Assembly (NCBI RefSeq): GCF_017676345.1
Contig: NZ_JAFFZM010000002.1
Location: 310,001-374,000 of the forward strand
DNA from: Streptomyces smyrnaeus
GTDB lineage: Bacteria > Actinomycetota > Actinomycetes > Streptomycetales > Streptomycetaceae
DNA length: 64,000 nucleotides
Direction: 5' to 3'
The notes under the pieces are model-generated. The model saw nothing but the letters and a program-made list of their open reading frames with translations, made no database searches and had not been told where the DNA came from. The position numbers and the translations under genes were made by a program. This document shows, in pieces, positions 49,591 through 60,393 of the stretch (its first letter is position 1; the number at the start of each line of letters is the position of its first letter).

Positions 49591-51875
49591 GTCCCCAGAG
49601 CCACAGCCACACCCTCGACACCGTCAAGCACGCCGAACAGACCCCTGAGGCCGAACTGCCCTGGAAGGAGCTCGGCCTCAAGGAGGACGAGTACGCCCGG
49701 GTCCGGGAGATCCTCGGCCGCCGTCCCACCGGCGCCGAGCTGGCCATGTACTCGGTGATGTGGTCCGAGCACTGCTCCTACAAGAGCAGCAAGGTGCATC
49801 TGCGGCAGTTCGGCGAGAAGGCCCCGACCGAGGGCCCCGGCGCGGAGGCGATGCTCGTCGGTATCGGTGAGCAGGCCGGCGTCGTGGACGTCGGCCAGGG
49901 CTACGCGGTCACCTTCAAGGTCGAGTCGCACAACCACCCCTCGTACGTCGAGCCGTACCAGGGCGCCGCCACCGGCATCGGCGGCATCGTCCGCGACATC
50001 ATCGCCATGGGCGCCCGCCCCGTCGCCGCCATGGACCCGCTGCGGTTCGGCGCGGCCGACCACCCCGACACCAAGCGGGTACTGCCGGGCGTCGTCGCCG
50101 GCATCGGCGGCTACGGCAACTGCCTGGGTCTGCCCAACATCGGCGGCGAGGTCGTCTTCGACCCCTGCTACCAGGGAAACCCGCTGGTCAACGCCTTGTG
50201 CGTGGGTGTGATGAAGCACGAGGACATCCACCTGGCCAAGGCCGCGGGCACTGGCAACAAGGTCATCCTCTACGGCGCCAGGACCGGCGGCGACGGTATC
50301 GGCGGCGCCTCCATCCTGGCGTCCGAGACCTTCGAGGACACAGCGGGGAAGCCCGCCAAGCGCCCCGCCGTCCAGGTCGGTGACCCCTTCCAGGAGAAGC
50401 TGCTCATCGAGTGCACCCTGGAGGCCTTCCACGCGGACCTGGTCGTCGGCATCCAGGACCTGGGCGCGGCGGGTCTGTCCTGCGCCACCAGCGAGCTGGC
50501 CTCCAACGGCTCGGGCGGGATGCAGGTCGAGCTGGACACCGTGCCGCTGCGCGACTCCTCGCTCTCCCCCGAGGAGATCCTGATGTCTGAGTCTCAGGAA
50601 CGGATGTGCGCGGTCGTCGAGCCGGAGAAGGTCGACCGCTTCCTGGAGATCTGCGAGAAGTGGGAGGTCACCGCCACCGTCGTCGGTGAGGTCACCGACG
50701 GCGACCGGCTGGAGATCTTCTGGCACGGCGAGAAGATCGTCGACGTCGACCCCCGTACGGTCGCGCACGAGGGCCCCGTCTACGAGCGCCCCTACGCGCG
50801 CCCCGACTGGCAGGACGCGCTCCAGGCGGACGACCCGGCGAAGCTGCCCCGCCCCGCGAGCGGCGAGGAGCTGCGGGCGGCGACTCTCGCGCTGGTCTCC
50901 TCCCCCAACCAGGCCGCCAAGTCCTGGATCACCGACCAGTACGACCGCTACGTCCTCGGGGACACCGTCCTCGCGCAGCCCGAGGACAGCGGCATGATCC
51001 GGATCGACGCCGAGACGGGGCTGGGCGTCGCCGTCGCCACCGACGGCAACGGGCGCTACGCCAAGCTCGACCCGTACGAGGGAGCGCGGCTGGCGCTCGC
51101 GGAGTCGTACCGCAACGTCGCCGCCACCGGCGCACGCCCCCTGGCCGTCACCGACTGCCTCAACTTCGGCTCCCCCGAGGACCCGGCCGCCATGTGGCAG
51201 TTCGCCGAGGCGTGCCGGGGGCTGGCCGACGCCTGCAAGGAGCTGGGCACCCCGGTCACCGGCGGCAACGTGTCGCTCTACAACCAGACCGGCGAGGCCG
51301 CCATCCACCCGACCCCGGTGGTCGGCGTGCTCGGCGTCATCGACGACGTCACCCGGCGCACCCCGATGGCGTTCCGTGACGAGGGCCTGCTGATCTACCT
51401 CCTCGGCGAGACCAAGGAGGAGTTCGGCGGCTCGGCCTGGTCCCAGGTCGCCCACGGACACCTGGGCGGCCGGCCGCCCCAGGTCGACCTGGAGCGGGAG
51501 CGGCTGCTCGCGGAGATCCTCATCTCCGCGTCCCGCGACGGCATGGCCGACGCGGCGCACGACGTCTCCGACGGCGGTGTCGTCCAGGCCCTCGCCGAGT
51601 CCTGCCTCAAGGGCGGCAAGGGCGCCCGCATCGTCGTACCCGACGGGCTCGACCCCTTCGTCTTCCTCTTCTCGGAGTCGCAGGGCCGGGCGCTGGTGGC
51701 CATTCCGCGCAGCGAGGAGGTGCGGTTCACCGACATGTGCGCCGCGCGCGGGATGCCCGCGGCGCGGATCGGCGTCGTGGACGGCGAAGCGCTGGAGATC
51801 CAGGGTCGGTTCACCCTGCCGCTGGACGAGCTGCGCCGGGAGCACGAGGCCACGCTCCCGGGGCTCTTCGGCTGA
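49587..51875 (+). CDS. purL: FGAM synthetase large subunit PurL
   Basis: A 762-residue small-form PurL that converts FGAR to FGAM with ATP and ammonia delivered by PurQ. The AIRS-like halves are visible: '[18 protein letters not shown]', '[28 protein letters not shown]', '[17 protein letters not shown]', and in the second half '[48 protein letters not shown]' and '[14 protein letters not shown]'. Standard length for PurS-dependent enzymes. A terminator follows its stop. Confidence 0.97.
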   Translation: MSPQSHSHTLDTVKHAEQTPEAELPWKELGLKEDEYARVREILGRRPTGAELAMYSVMWSEHCSYKSSKVHLRQFGEKAPTEGPGAEAMLVGIGEQAGVVDVGQGYAVTFKVESHNHPSYVEPYQGAATGIGGIVRDIIAMGARPVAAMDPLRFGAADHPDTKRVLPGVVAGIGGYGNCLGLPNIGGEVVFDPCYQGNPLVNALCVGVMKHEDIHLAKAAGTGNKVILYGARTGGDGIGGASILASETFEDTAGKPAKRPAVQVGDPFQEKLLIECTLEAFHADLVVGIQDLGAAGLSCATSELASNGSGGMQVELDTVPLRDSSLSPEEILMSESQERMCAVVEPEKVDRFLEICEKWEVTATVVGEVTDGDRLEIFWHGEKIVDVDPRTVAHEGPVYERPYARPDWQDALQADDPAKLPRPASGEELRAATLALVSSPNQAAKSWITDQYDRYVLGDTVLAQPEDSGMIRIDAETGLGVAVATDGNGRYAKLDPYEGARLALAESYRNVAATGARPLAVTDCLNFGSPEDPAAMWQFAEACRGLADACKELGTPVTGGNVSLYNQTGEAAIHPTPVVGVLGVIDDVTRRTPMAFRDEGLLIYLLGETKEEFGGSAWSQVAHGHLGGRPPQVDLERERLLAEILISASRDGMADAAHDVSDGGVVQALAESCLKGGKGARIVVPDGLDPFVFLFSESQGRALVAIPRSEEVRFTDMCAARGMPAARIGVVDGEALEIQGRFTLPLDELRREHEATLPGLFG

Positions 51876-51882
51876 CGCCCGC

Positions 51883-51917
51883 GCCCCTGCCCGCCCCGGA
51901 AGAGGGCGGGCAGGGGC
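51883..51917 (+). terminator. Terminator of purSQL
   Basis: GCCCCTGCCCGCCC (51883-51896) pairs with GGGCGGGCAGGGGC (51904-51917), a 14-bp perfect stem followed by TTT, eight bases after the purL stop. It ends the purSQL unit. Confidence 0.85.
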
Positions 51918-51961
51918 TTTCTCCCTCTCGTTCCCGGGCGGGACGGGCTAATCTCACGCGT

Positions 51962-52792
51962 ATGCCGCCTGCTCGACGCGCCACCACCCCCTCTGGAAGA
52001 GACCGGCGTACCTACGACCCGACCCGCATCCGCACCGCGCTCATCAACCAGGTCGAGGCCGTGGCCGACGCCGCGCACCGCCTCACGCCCGAGCAGCTCG
52101 CCCTCCCCTCCGGGCTGCCCGGATGGGACGTGCACCATCTGCTCGTCCACATCGCCGGGCAGATCGACGCGGTGCCCCACTTCCTGGCCCGCCCGGAGAC
52201 GGAGGTGACCAGCAGGGCGCCGCAGGTCTCCCTGTCCCGCTGGGCCGTCTCGACGGCCGCCCTCGCGGAGGAGCTGGACGCGGACACCCGCCAGGACGCG
52301 GCGGCCTCCCCCGAGGCGACGGCCCGTATCGACCGGGCCGTCGCCGATCTGGAGCCGGTCATCGAGTCGGCCGTCCGCGAGGACCTGCTGATCCCGCACG
52401 ACTTCGGCCCGATGCGGATGCTGGACTTCACCGTGACCCGGCTGGTCGAGCTGGTGGTGCACAGCGACGACCTGGCGCGCGCCACGGGCCTGCGGGTGGC
52501 GCTGGACCGGCAGGCGACGGCCGCCACCGTCCGACTGCTGGCCGACGCCCTGGCCGCCGAGGCGCCCGGCGCCTCGGTCGAGGTGCGCATCCCGCCGTTC
52601 GCCGTCGTACAGGCGGTCGAGGGCCCGCGGCACACCCGCGGCACCCCGCCGAACGTGGTCGAGGCCGACCCGCTGACCTGGATCCGACTGGCCACCGGCC
52701 GTACGACCTGGGCCGCAGCCCTGGGTACCCCGCAGCTGACAGCCAGTGGCGGCCGCGCCGATCTCTCGGCGGTCCTCCCCGTACTGGGCTGA
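51962..52792 (+). CDS. Maleylpyruvate isomerase-like, mycothiol-dependent protein
   Basis: A 276-residue protein of the DinB-like/maleylpyruvate isomerase N family with a C-terminal SCP2-like domain. The metal histidines are in 'DVHHLLVHIAGQID' near residue 58 and 'LVELVVHSDDLARATG' near residue 162. Members in actinobacteria bind mycothiol and act as isomerases or thiol-S-transferases. It lies between purL and purF and may be co-expressed, but the purL terminator precedes it. Substrate unknown. Confidence 0.85.
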   Translation: MPPARRATTPSGRDRRTYDPTRIRTALINQVEAVADAAHRLTPEQLALPSGLPGWDVHHLLVHIAGQIDAVPHFLARPETEVTSRAPQVSLSRWAVSTAALAEELDADTRQDAAASPEATARIDRAVADLEPVIESAVREDLLIPHDFGPMRMLDFTVTRLVELVVHSDDLARATGLRVALDRQATAATVRLLADALAAEAPGASVEVRIPPFAVVQAVEGPRHTRGTPPNVVEADPLTWIRLATGRTTWAAALGTPQLTASGGRADLSAVLPVLG

Positions 52793-52846
52793 AGGTCACA
52801 GGTCCCCGGTTCGGCGGAGCCGGTTGCTGGCCGTAGACTCGAAGAC

Positions 52847-54397
52847 GTGCCACGTGGTGACGGAAAGCTCAGCCACGACCTCCTCCCCGGTGAGAAGGGC
52901 CCCCAGGACGCTTGTGGCGTCTTCGGTGTCTGGGCGCCGGGGGAAGAGGTCGCGAAGCTCACGTATTTCGGCCTGTACGCCCTGCAACACCGCGGTCAGG
53001 AGTCCGCGGGCATCGCAGTGAGCAACGGTTCCCAGATCCTGGTCTTCAAGGACATGGGCCTGGTCTCACAGGTCTTCGACGAAACCTCTCTCGGATCCCT
53101 GCGCGGCCATATCGCCGTGGGTCACGCGCGCTACTCGACGACAGGCGCCTCGGTCTGGGAGAACGCCCAGCCCACCTTCCGCGCAACCGCCCACGGCTCC
53201 ATCGCCCTGGGCCACAACGGCAATCTGGTCAACACGGTGCAGCTCGCGGAGCTGGTCGCCAAGCAGGCCGAAGCCCCGGGCGGCCGGGCCACCCAGGTGG
53301 CTGCCACCAACGACACCGACCTGGTCACGGCCCTGCTCGCGGGCCAGACCGACGAGGACGGCAAGCCGCTGACCATCGAGGAGGCGGCGCCGAGGGTGCT
53401 GCCCCAGGTCCAGGGCGCGTTCTCGATGGTCTTCATGGACGAGGACACGCTCTACGCGGCCCGCGACCCGCAGGGCGTCCGCCCGCTGGTCCTCGGCCGG
53501 CTGGAGCGCGGCTGGGTCGTCGCCAGCGAGACCTCGGCGCTGGACATCGTCGGCGCCAGCTTCATCCGGGAGATCGAGCCGGGCGAACTCGTCGCCATCG
53601 ACGAGGACGGGCTGCGCAGCCAGCGGTTCGCCGAAGCAAAGCCGAAGGGCTGTGTCTTCGAGTACGTCTACCTCGCGCGCCCCGACACCGACATCGCGGG
53701 CCGGAACGTGTACCTCTCCCGGGTGGAGATGGGCCGCAAGCTGGCCGCCGAGGCCCCCGCCGAGGCCGACCTGGTGATAGCGACGCCCGAGTCCGGCACC
53801 CCCGCCGCGATCGGCTACGCCGAGGCCAGCGGTATCCCCTACGGCTCGGGCCTGGTCAAGAACAGCTATGTGGGCCGGACCTTCATCCAGCCCTCGCAGA
53901 CCATCCGCCAGCTCGGTATCCGGCTCAAGCTCAACCCGCTCAAGGAAGTCATCCGGGGCAAGCGGCTGGTCGTGGTGGACGACTCGATCGTCCGCGGCAA
54001 CACGCAGCGCGCGCTGGTGCGGATGCTGCGCGAGGCCGGGGCCGCCGAGGTGCATGTGCGGATCTCCTCGCCGCCGATCAAGTGGCCGTGCTTCTTCGGT
54101 ATCGACTTCGCCACCCGCGCCGAGCTGATCGCCAACGGGCTGTCGACCGACGAGATCGGCAAGTCGCTGGGGGCCGACTCGCTCGCCTACATCTCCATCG
54201 ACGGAATGATCGAGGCGACGACGATCCCCAAGGACCAGCTGTGCCGGGCCTGCTTCGACGGGCAGTACCCGATGGAGCTGCCCGACCCCGAGCTGCTGGG
54301 CAAGCACCTCCTCGAAACCGAGGTGGAGTCCGACGTGGACGGTGTCAACAGGCTGGCCTCCGGTGTCGGCGCCGCCGACGCGCTGAAGCGCCCCTAG
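52847..54397 (+). CDS. purF: Amidophosphoribosyltransferase
   Basis: A 516-residue enzyme of the first committed purine step (PRPP plus glutamine to phosphoribosylamine). A propeptide of about 21 residues is removed to expose the catalytic cysteine in 'DACGVFGVWAPGEE'. 'RYSTTGASVWENAQP' and 'GHNGNLVNT' belong to the glutaminase half; 'VVVDDSIVRGNTQRALVRML' is the PRPP loop. Cysteines in 'IKWPCFFGID' and 'QLCRACFDG' indicate the Bacillus-type enzyme with a structural Fe-S cluster. GTG start at 52847. Confidence 0.96.
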   Translation: MPRGDGKLSHDLLPGEKGPQDACGVFGVWAPGEEVAKLTYFGLYALQHRGQESAGIAVSNGSQILVFKDMGLVSQVFDETSLGSLRGHIAVGHARYSTTGASVWENAQPTFRATAHGSIALGHNGNLVNTVQLAELVAKQAEAPGGRATQVAATNDTDLVTALLAGQTDEDGKPLTIEEAAPRVLPQVQGAFSMVFMDEDTLYAARDPQGVRPLVLGRLERGWVVASETSALDIVGASFIREIEPGELVAIDEDGLRSQRFAEAKPKGCVFEYVYLARPDTDIAGRNVYLSRVEMGRKLAAEAPAEADLVIATPESGTPAAIGYAEASGIPYGSGLVKNSYVGRTFIQPSQTIRQLGIRLKLNPLKEVIRGKRLVVVDDSIVRGNTQRALVRMLREAGAAEVHVRISSPPIKWPCFFGIDFATRAELIANGLSTDEIGKSLGADSLAYISIDGMIEATTIPKDQLCRACFDGQYPMELPDPELLGKHLLETEVESDVDGVNRLASGVGAADALKRP

Positions 54398-54555
54398 CGC
54401 CTGCCGCCCCGCCCCCGCCCTCGCGGGGGGCGCCGCCGCCTCTTCGGCCTGGCTGCCGTCCGGGCTCCCGCCGCCTCCCTCCCCGCCTCCGGCTCCACGG
54501 AAGGGGAGGGCGGGGCGCCCTCCTCCTTCCCGCAGACACGAGAGACGACGTACCG

Positions 54556-55626
54556 ATGACCAACAGCAGCGAAGGCGTCAGCTATGCCGCCGCCGGCGTC
54601 GACATCGAGGCCGGCGACCGTGCCGTGACGCTCATGAAGGAGTGGGTCGCCAAGACCCAGCGCCCGGAGTCGATCGGTGCCCTCGGCGGCTTCGCGGGTC
54701 TCTTCGACGCCTCCCGTCTGAAGAGTTACGCCCGCCCCCTGCTGGCCTCGGCCACCGACGGGGTCGGCACCAAGGTCGCCATCGCGCAGCGCATGGACGT
54801 GCACGACACGATCGGCCACGACCTGGTGGCGATGGTGGTGGACGACCTGGTCGTCTGCGGCGCCGAGCCGCTGTTCATGACGGACTACATCTGCGTGGGC
54901 AAGGTCGTCCCCGAGCGGGTGGCGCACATCGTCAAGGGCATCGCCGAGGGCTGCGTCCTGGCGGGCTGCTCGCTGGTGGGCGGGGAGACGGCGGAGCACC
55001 CGGGGCTGCTGGGCCCGGACGAGTACGACGTGGCGGGGGCCGGCACCGGTGTCGTCGAGGCCGACGCCGTTCTCGGCCCCGATCGCATCCGTACGGGTGA
55101 TGCGGTGGTCGCGATGGCGTCCTCCGGGCTTCACTCGAACGGGTACTCGCTGGTGCGGCACGTGGTCTTCGACCACGCCGGCTGGGCCCTGGACCGGCAC
55201 GTGCCCGAGTTCGGCCGCACCCTGGGCGAGGAGCTGCTGGAGCCGACGAAGATCTACTCGCTGGACTGCCTGGAGCTGGCCCGGACCACCGAGGTGCACG
55301 CGTTCTCGCACATCACGGGTGGCGGGCTGGCCAGCAACCTCGCACGGGTCGTCCCCGAGGAGCTGCACGCGACCGTGGACCGCTCGACCTGGCGGCCCGG
55401 ACCGGTGTTCGAGGTGGTCGCCGAAGCGGGCAAGGTGGCGCGCGCCGAGCTGGAGAAGACGCTGAACATGGGCGTCGGCATGGTCGCTGTCGTACCGCGG
55501 GAGTCGGTGGACGGCACGCTGGCGATCCTCGCCGACCGGGGCGTGGACGCCTGGGTGGCCGGTGAGATCACCGAGCGCGGGGAGCGCGGCGAAGCGGTCA
55601 CGCTCACGGGTGACTATGCGCGGTGA
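54556..55626 (+). CDS. purM: AIR synthetase
   Basis: A 356-residue enzyme that closes FGAM to AIR. 'SYAAAGVDIEAGDRAV', 'LLASATDGVGTKVAIAQRM', 'HDLVAMVVDDLVVCGAEPLFMTDYICVGK', 'LVGGETAEHPGLL' and 'MASSGLHSNGYSLVR' follow the PurM family in order. ATG at 54556. It follows purF by 158 bases in the same direction and may be transcribed with it. Confidence 0.97.
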   Translation: MTNSSEGVSYAAAGVDIEAGDRAVTLMKEWVAKTQRPESIGALGGFAGLFDASRLKSYARPLLASATDGVGTKVAIAQRMDVHDTIGHDLVAMVVDDLVVCGAEPLFMTDYICVGKVVPERVAHIVKGIAEGCVLAGCSLVGGETAEHPGLLGPDEYDVAGAGTGVVEADAVLGPDRIRTGDAVVAMASSGLHSNGYSLVRHVVFDHAGWALDRHVPEFGRTLGEELLEPTKIYSLDCLELARTTEVHAFSHITGGGLASNLARVVPEELHATVDRSTWRPGPVFEVVAEAGKVARAELEKTLNMGVGMVAVVPRESVDGTLAILADRGVDAWVAGEITERGERGEAVTLTGDYAR

Positions 55627-55890
55627 GCTGCTGACGGCGGACCTTGCGCGGCTGCGGGCGGGCAGCACGCCGCCCGGGCACCGGCCGCTGTCGGCCGCCG
55701 TGCCCGCAGGTACCGTGAGCGCGCATGCGGCAACGCGTCACGTGCCACATCGGCGGCCCCGCGGCTGCGGATGGTTGCCGCACGGCACGGCGCGCGGCGC
55801 GCTCGTCCCGTGGACTCGCGCCTCATGGACCCGCAGCGCGCGCCAGAACCCGGCCCGGCGGTTGCCGGACCGGGTCAGTACGGGCGAACG

Positions 55891-56151
55891 TCAGGCGCCG
55901 CGGCGCTTCGACTGGGGGTCCGACGACCCGGGCGCGCCCGCGTCGTCCTCACCTTCGTCGTTGTACAGATCCGCGTACCGTGCGTACGGGTCGTCCTGCT
56001 CATCGTCCTCGAAGCGTTCGCCGTTCGGCGACTCGTTCGATGTCGATGCGCCCAGCTCCTCGGCCAGGCGCGATAGGTCCGTCCCGCCAGTGTTGTACTT
56101 CAGCTGGCGGGCGACCTTCGTCTGCTTGGCCTTGGCCCGGCCGCGCCCCAT
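55891..56151 (-). CDS. DUF3073 family protein
   Basis: An 86-residue protein: 'MGRGRAKAKQTKVARQLKYNTGGTDLSRLAEEL' is the conserved DUF3073 start, and the rest is very acidic ('EDDEQDDPYARYADLYNDEG'). The basic head and acidic tail suggest binding of RNA or a basic partner. Actinobacterial, function unknown. Convergent with purM. Confidence 0.92.
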   Translation of the reverse strand: MGRGRAKAKQTKVARQLKYNTGGTDLSRLAEELGASTSNESPNGERFEDDEQDDPYARYADLYNDEGEDDAGAPGSSDPQSKRRGA

Positions 56152-56433
56152 GGCTCGACCCCCTCAACGACGGGGCTCGACGGCCCCAGAGTCTTGACAC
56201 GCGTTCATAGTTCAGAGCGGCCTCTCGACCGAGAGACCGGTACTCAGGGCTTCAACGGTACCTGCTTCCGCCGCCGTACGGTACGTCGCCCGCACGACAC
56301 GGCCGCCGTCCGACGCGCCCGTCGACCCTTCTCGTGCTGGTCAGTGGCGATTTTACCTTCCTGTAGCTGAGAGACCCGCCGCGGGGTGGTGAGACCACTG
56401 TCACGGTGGCCCCGCGCGGGGCGCGCCGGCCGG

Positions 56434-57558
<1,125 letters not shown>

Positions 57559-57758
57559 GGTAGTGACTCCTGGAATTGCGTCGTAGCCCTCGGCGGACAC
57601 GCCGCTTGTGGCAGTCGAAGCCCGGGAGGGCCGGTCGCCAAGCAGCGTACGACCTACGCGTCGCGGGCACGTTGCGGTCCCACGATCGGGGTAGTCAACT
57701 GTCTTCCAGGCTCGCTCATGAGACCGGTTCGTGGAGGCGTGAGGCTTGGAGGCAATGC

Positions 57759-58634
57759 GTGGCTGAGAAAGCGTCGGTCGTCGTCCCGTACGCGGCGTAT
57801 CTGCGGGTCTACGAACCGTTGGCGGCCTTCCCCGAGCCGGAGCGCTCGCACTGGATCGCATATGCGAAGGAGGAGCGCTTCCCCACCGCGCAGGACGAAA
57901 TCCGCCGTGCCCTGGCCGACTTGGTGCCGGTGCCCCCCGTGGTGGTGCCGGTGCGGGAGAGCGCCGAGGCGTTCGTGACGGAGGTGGACGGCGTGACGTG
58001 CGTCTGTCCCTGGCGCACCCGGCTGCGCAGTTGGCAGGCGCTCACCGCGCTCACCCAGGCCGCGGCCGACAACGAAATCGCCCTGCCCCAGCCGGTGCTG
58101 GACGCCGCGCTGCCGCCCGTCGTGCGCCGGCAGGCCGCGTCCGACTACGAGCGGTGGCGCGAGCGCAACCCCGACGCCCGTCCCTGGATCCGCACGGCGC
58201 TGTGGCATGTGCCCGTGCGCTGGTTCGTTCTCTTCGAGGATGAAGAAAGGGAGTTTGCGAAGCCGGAATCGGGTCAGGAGAGCGGTCAGCAGTTCGTTTT
58301 CCGCTACCGCACGCCCATGGTCCAGGCGAGGCGTCGCCTCGCTCGCGGCCTGAAGGTGCTCCGCGAGGAGCTGGAAGAGGGGCCGCTCGTCGAGGGACTG
58401 ATCGATGTGGGCCGCTGGCTGGAGGAATTCCACCCGCGTTCCCTGGTCGAGCTGGACTACGGCGGGCTGGCTCACGCCATCCCCGAGGAGCAGCTGGCGG
58501 GCGACCACTCCGCCGCCGATGTGGCGGAGGGCCTCCAGGCCCTCCGCGCGGGCGACGGTGAGCGTGCCGGAGCGGCGTACGAGCGGCTGACAGCGCGCTG
58601 GAGGGCGGTTCGCCAGCTCCAGTACGCGAGCTAG
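57759..58634 (+). CDS. Conserved hypothetical protein upstream of bldC
   Basis: A 291-residue soluble protein with no membrane segment and no recognised domain. N-terminal '[21 protein letters not shown]' and a middle with '[16 protein letters not shown]' and '[58 protein letters not shown]' are dense in conserved aromatic and charged residues. GTG 57759 follows GGAGG. It is divergent from vdh and precedes bldC in the same direction; a terminator-like palindrome separates it from bldC. Confidence 0.75.
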   Translation: MAEKASVVVPYAAYLRVYEPLAAFPEPERSHWIAYAKEERFPTAQDEIRRALADLVPVPPVVVPVRESAEAFVTEVDGVTCVCPWRTRLRSWQALTALTQAAADNEIALPQPVLDAALPPVVRRQAASDYERWRERNPDARPWIRTALWHVPVRWFVLFEDEEREFAKPESGQESGQQFVFRYRTPMVQARRRLARGLKVLREELEEGPLVEGLIDVGRWLEEFHPRSLVELDYGGLAHAIPEEQLAGDHSAADVAEGLQALRAGDGERAGAAYERLTARWRAVRQLQYAS

Positions 58635-58675
58635 GCCCCATCCCTGTCGCACGGCGGGGACGGCTGTCACGCGAC

Positions 58676-58693
58676 CCCCGCCGATCGGCGGGG
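58676..58693. terminator. Palindrome after the hypothetical gene
   Basis: CCCCGCCGATCGGCGGGG, a perfect 18-base palindrome with no loop, 42 bases after the stop. Probably the terminator before the bldC leader region. Confidence 0.6.
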
Positions 58694-59144
58694 CGGGAGT
58701 GGGACCTACGTCCCGAACCGGGTGTTTGCCTCAAGCGTGATGGATTGCACTTAAACGGGTCTTGCTCTCAGAGCTACCCCTCGTGTCAAAATAGGACAAG
58801 GAGTCCGCACGGGGCTCCTTCCGTCCAACTATGGGCGGATAGATCGGTATTGCGCTCCTTGGTGGGTCTGATGACCCCTCCTCCCGCTGTGACTGATCGT
58901 TACAGCGGGATGACTGTCCGCTATGGGACGGTCCATCGGCTTCCGCCGAGGTTGAACACCTGAGAGGGCAATTCCATCGGTTTGGCCGACGTGGCTGGAC
59001 AGATGGTGTAGTTGTAGTGCCGAGGACAAGCCGTTCGTCCTATAACCGACTCGGCTCGCGTCCGCCATATCGGGCAACGCGGGTCAAGGTGCAGAATTTA
59101 GAGGAAAGAACCGTGATGGTTCGGTTCTCCCGAGGAGGCCGCTC
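58694..59144 (+). promoter_or_regulatory. Long bldC upstream region with inverted repeats
   Basis: About 450 bases separate the terminator from bldC. Two hairpins are visible: AAGGAG (58798-58803) with CTCCTT (58815-58820), and an 11-base arm repeat CCCGCTGTGAC with GTTACAGCGGG (58883-58909, one mismatch) around TGATC. The ribosome site is GAGGAGG near 59132-59139. Such a long AT-richer region suggests several promoters or developmental regulator sites before bldC. Confidence 0.5.
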
Positions 59145-59351
59145 ATGACCGCTCGCACCCCTGATGCCGAGCCGCTGTTGACCCCGGCTGAGGTTGCCAC
59201 GATGTTCCGTGTGGACCCCAAGACGGTCACGCGCTGGGCAAAGGCGGGCAAGCTCACGTCCATCCGCACGCTCGGAGGACACCGCCGCTACCGCGAGGCG
59301 GAGGTTCGCGCCCTGCTGGCGGGTATCCCGCAGCAGCGCAGCGAAGCCTGA
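59145..59351 (+). CDS. bldC: Developmental regulator BldC
   Basis: A 68-residue MerR-like DNA-binding protein that lacks the MerR effector domain. 'LLTPAEVATMFRVDPKTVTRWAKAGKLTSIRTLGGHRRYREAEVRALLAG' is the winged helix-turn-helix that binds DNA as head-to-tail multimers. BldC delays the onset of sporulation and controls many developmental genes in Streptomyces. The sequence, length and a canonical terminator after it fit well. Confidence 0.98.
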   Translation: MTARTPDAEPLLTPAEVATMFRVDPKTVTRWAKAGKLTSIRTLGGHRRYREAEVRALLAGIPQQRSEA

Positions 59352-59471
59352 TCAGACTCTCTGAGCAGGCACAACAGCACCATACAGAGGCGTTTCCGGG
59401 GCCCCCACCCCATCGATCCGCCTGCTGCGCACCACACGGCCAGGTCGCTGCCCCAACAGTGCTTGTCCGTC

Positions 59472-59511
59472 GATCGCGCTGGACTCCGCCGGGTCCAGCG
59501 CGATCTTTTTT
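59472..59511 (+). terminator. Intrinsic terminator of bldC
   Basis: GATCGCGCTGGAC (59472-59484) pairs with GTCCAGCGCGATC (59493-59505), followed by TTTTTT (59506-59511). A textbook Rho-independent terminator, 120 bases past bldC. Confidence 0.92.
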
Positions 59512-59843
59512 GTGCCCGCGCGGTGTTGGGCCGGCGTCTTCGGGTTCATGCCCTCTTGTGTCCGCCCGGCCTCGCCTCCGTGCGACGCGGTGCCGGTGAA
59601 CGGCTGCGCGAGAGGTACGCGGGGGCCGCGCGGCGGGGTCGGTGAGCGCGCCTGAGCGGTTCTGGGCGCGGTTGTGGGATCGGTCGGCCCGGCAGTGCAA
59701 TTGCACATATTAAATTGAGGCCTTCTGAGGGGCCCTCAAGTTCCCCGTCGGTACGGGGTGATTGCGTGACACCCGTCACATAAGGGAGATCTTGTGGCGA
59801 TCGGCGTCGGTACGGTAATGCGCCAACGGCCGGGCCCTGTCCG
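59512..59843. other. Gap between bldC terminator and DUF6274 gene
   Basis: Contains a perfect palindrome GTGCAATTGCAC (59695-59706), an AT-rich spot, and a hairpin (TTGAGG/CCTCAA, 59715-59739) that on the minus strand is followed by TTTAAT and could terminate the DUF6274 transcript. No ORF with a ribosome site. Confidence 0.5.
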
Positions 59844-59999
59844 TCACTTGTTCTGCCGGGGCACCATCGCCAGTCGCAGCAGGCGATGACACAGCGGGCA
59901 GTGCCGCGTCGCATGGCGCCGGCGCCCCGCGACGGCGAGGTGTCCCCGCAGAAGCGCCCTGGCCTCCCTGCGCGCCGCGTCGACGGGCTCCCTCGCCAT
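59844..59999 (-). CDS. DUF6274 family protein, 51 residues
   Basis: A tiny gene on the minus strand. The product is basic, with 'REPVDAARREARALLRGHL', then a CxxC motif in 'RHCPLCHRLLRLA' and a His-rich centre, consistent with a small zinc-binding protein of the DUF6274 family found near bldC in Streptomyces. GGAGGAGGT lies five bases before the ATG, among the strongest ribosome sites in the window. Function unknown. Confidence 0.8.
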   Translation of the reverse strand: MAREPVDAARREARALLRGHLAVAGRRRHATRHCPLCHRLLRLAMVPRQNK

Positions 60000-60188
60000 G
60001 CGCCACCTCCTCCTTGCCCAGGACTACCCCGGGACCCGGGGGGCGTCAAACCCTTGAGGGACCACGAACGGGCCCGCCGATCCGTCGCGGCGGGGAGGAG
60101 CAGGTCGCAGCAGGGGGCATGGCGACGCAGTCGAAGGGCGGCCCCTCCCGGCCGAAGGGTGACCCGGCGACCCCGTGCCGGCACAGCA

Positions 60189-60222
60189 GAAAGGCCCGCG
60201 AGTCGGAACTCACGGGCCTTTC
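60189..60222 (-). terminator. Terminator of tRNA-Asp
   Basis: GAAAGGCCCG (60189-60198) pairs with CGGGCCTTTC (60213-60222), with an inner GAGT/ACTC pair. It lies just past the 3' end of the minus-strand tRNA. Confidence 0.75.
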
Positions 60223-60229
60223 GAGGATG

Positions 60230-60304
60230 CGGTCCTGACGGGATTTGAACCCGCGGCCTCCACCTTGACAGGGTGGCGAGCACTCCAAACTGCTCCACAG
60301 GACC
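60230..60304 (-). tRNA. tRNA-Asp(GTC)
   Basis: A 75-nt gene: acceptor GGTCCTG/CAGGACC, D-loop with GG-like AGTTTGGA, anticodon loop CTGTCAA (GUC), T-loop TTCAAAT, discriminator G73. It reads GAC and GAU. It lies between hrpA and the DUF6274 gene on the same strand. Confidence 0.97.
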
Positions 60305-60393
60305 TCGCGAGATGGAACTCTACAGCAGGTCAGGGGCTCGGAGCGAACTCACCCTGAGCGACGGGCCGCTCACCCACCGCGCGGGCCGGAGCC

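Noticed and set aside
55627..55890. Continuation of an ORF after purM (55562-56197)
   Set aside because: It is out of frame with purM, lacks a ribosome site and has no family similarity; I treat the region as intergenic.
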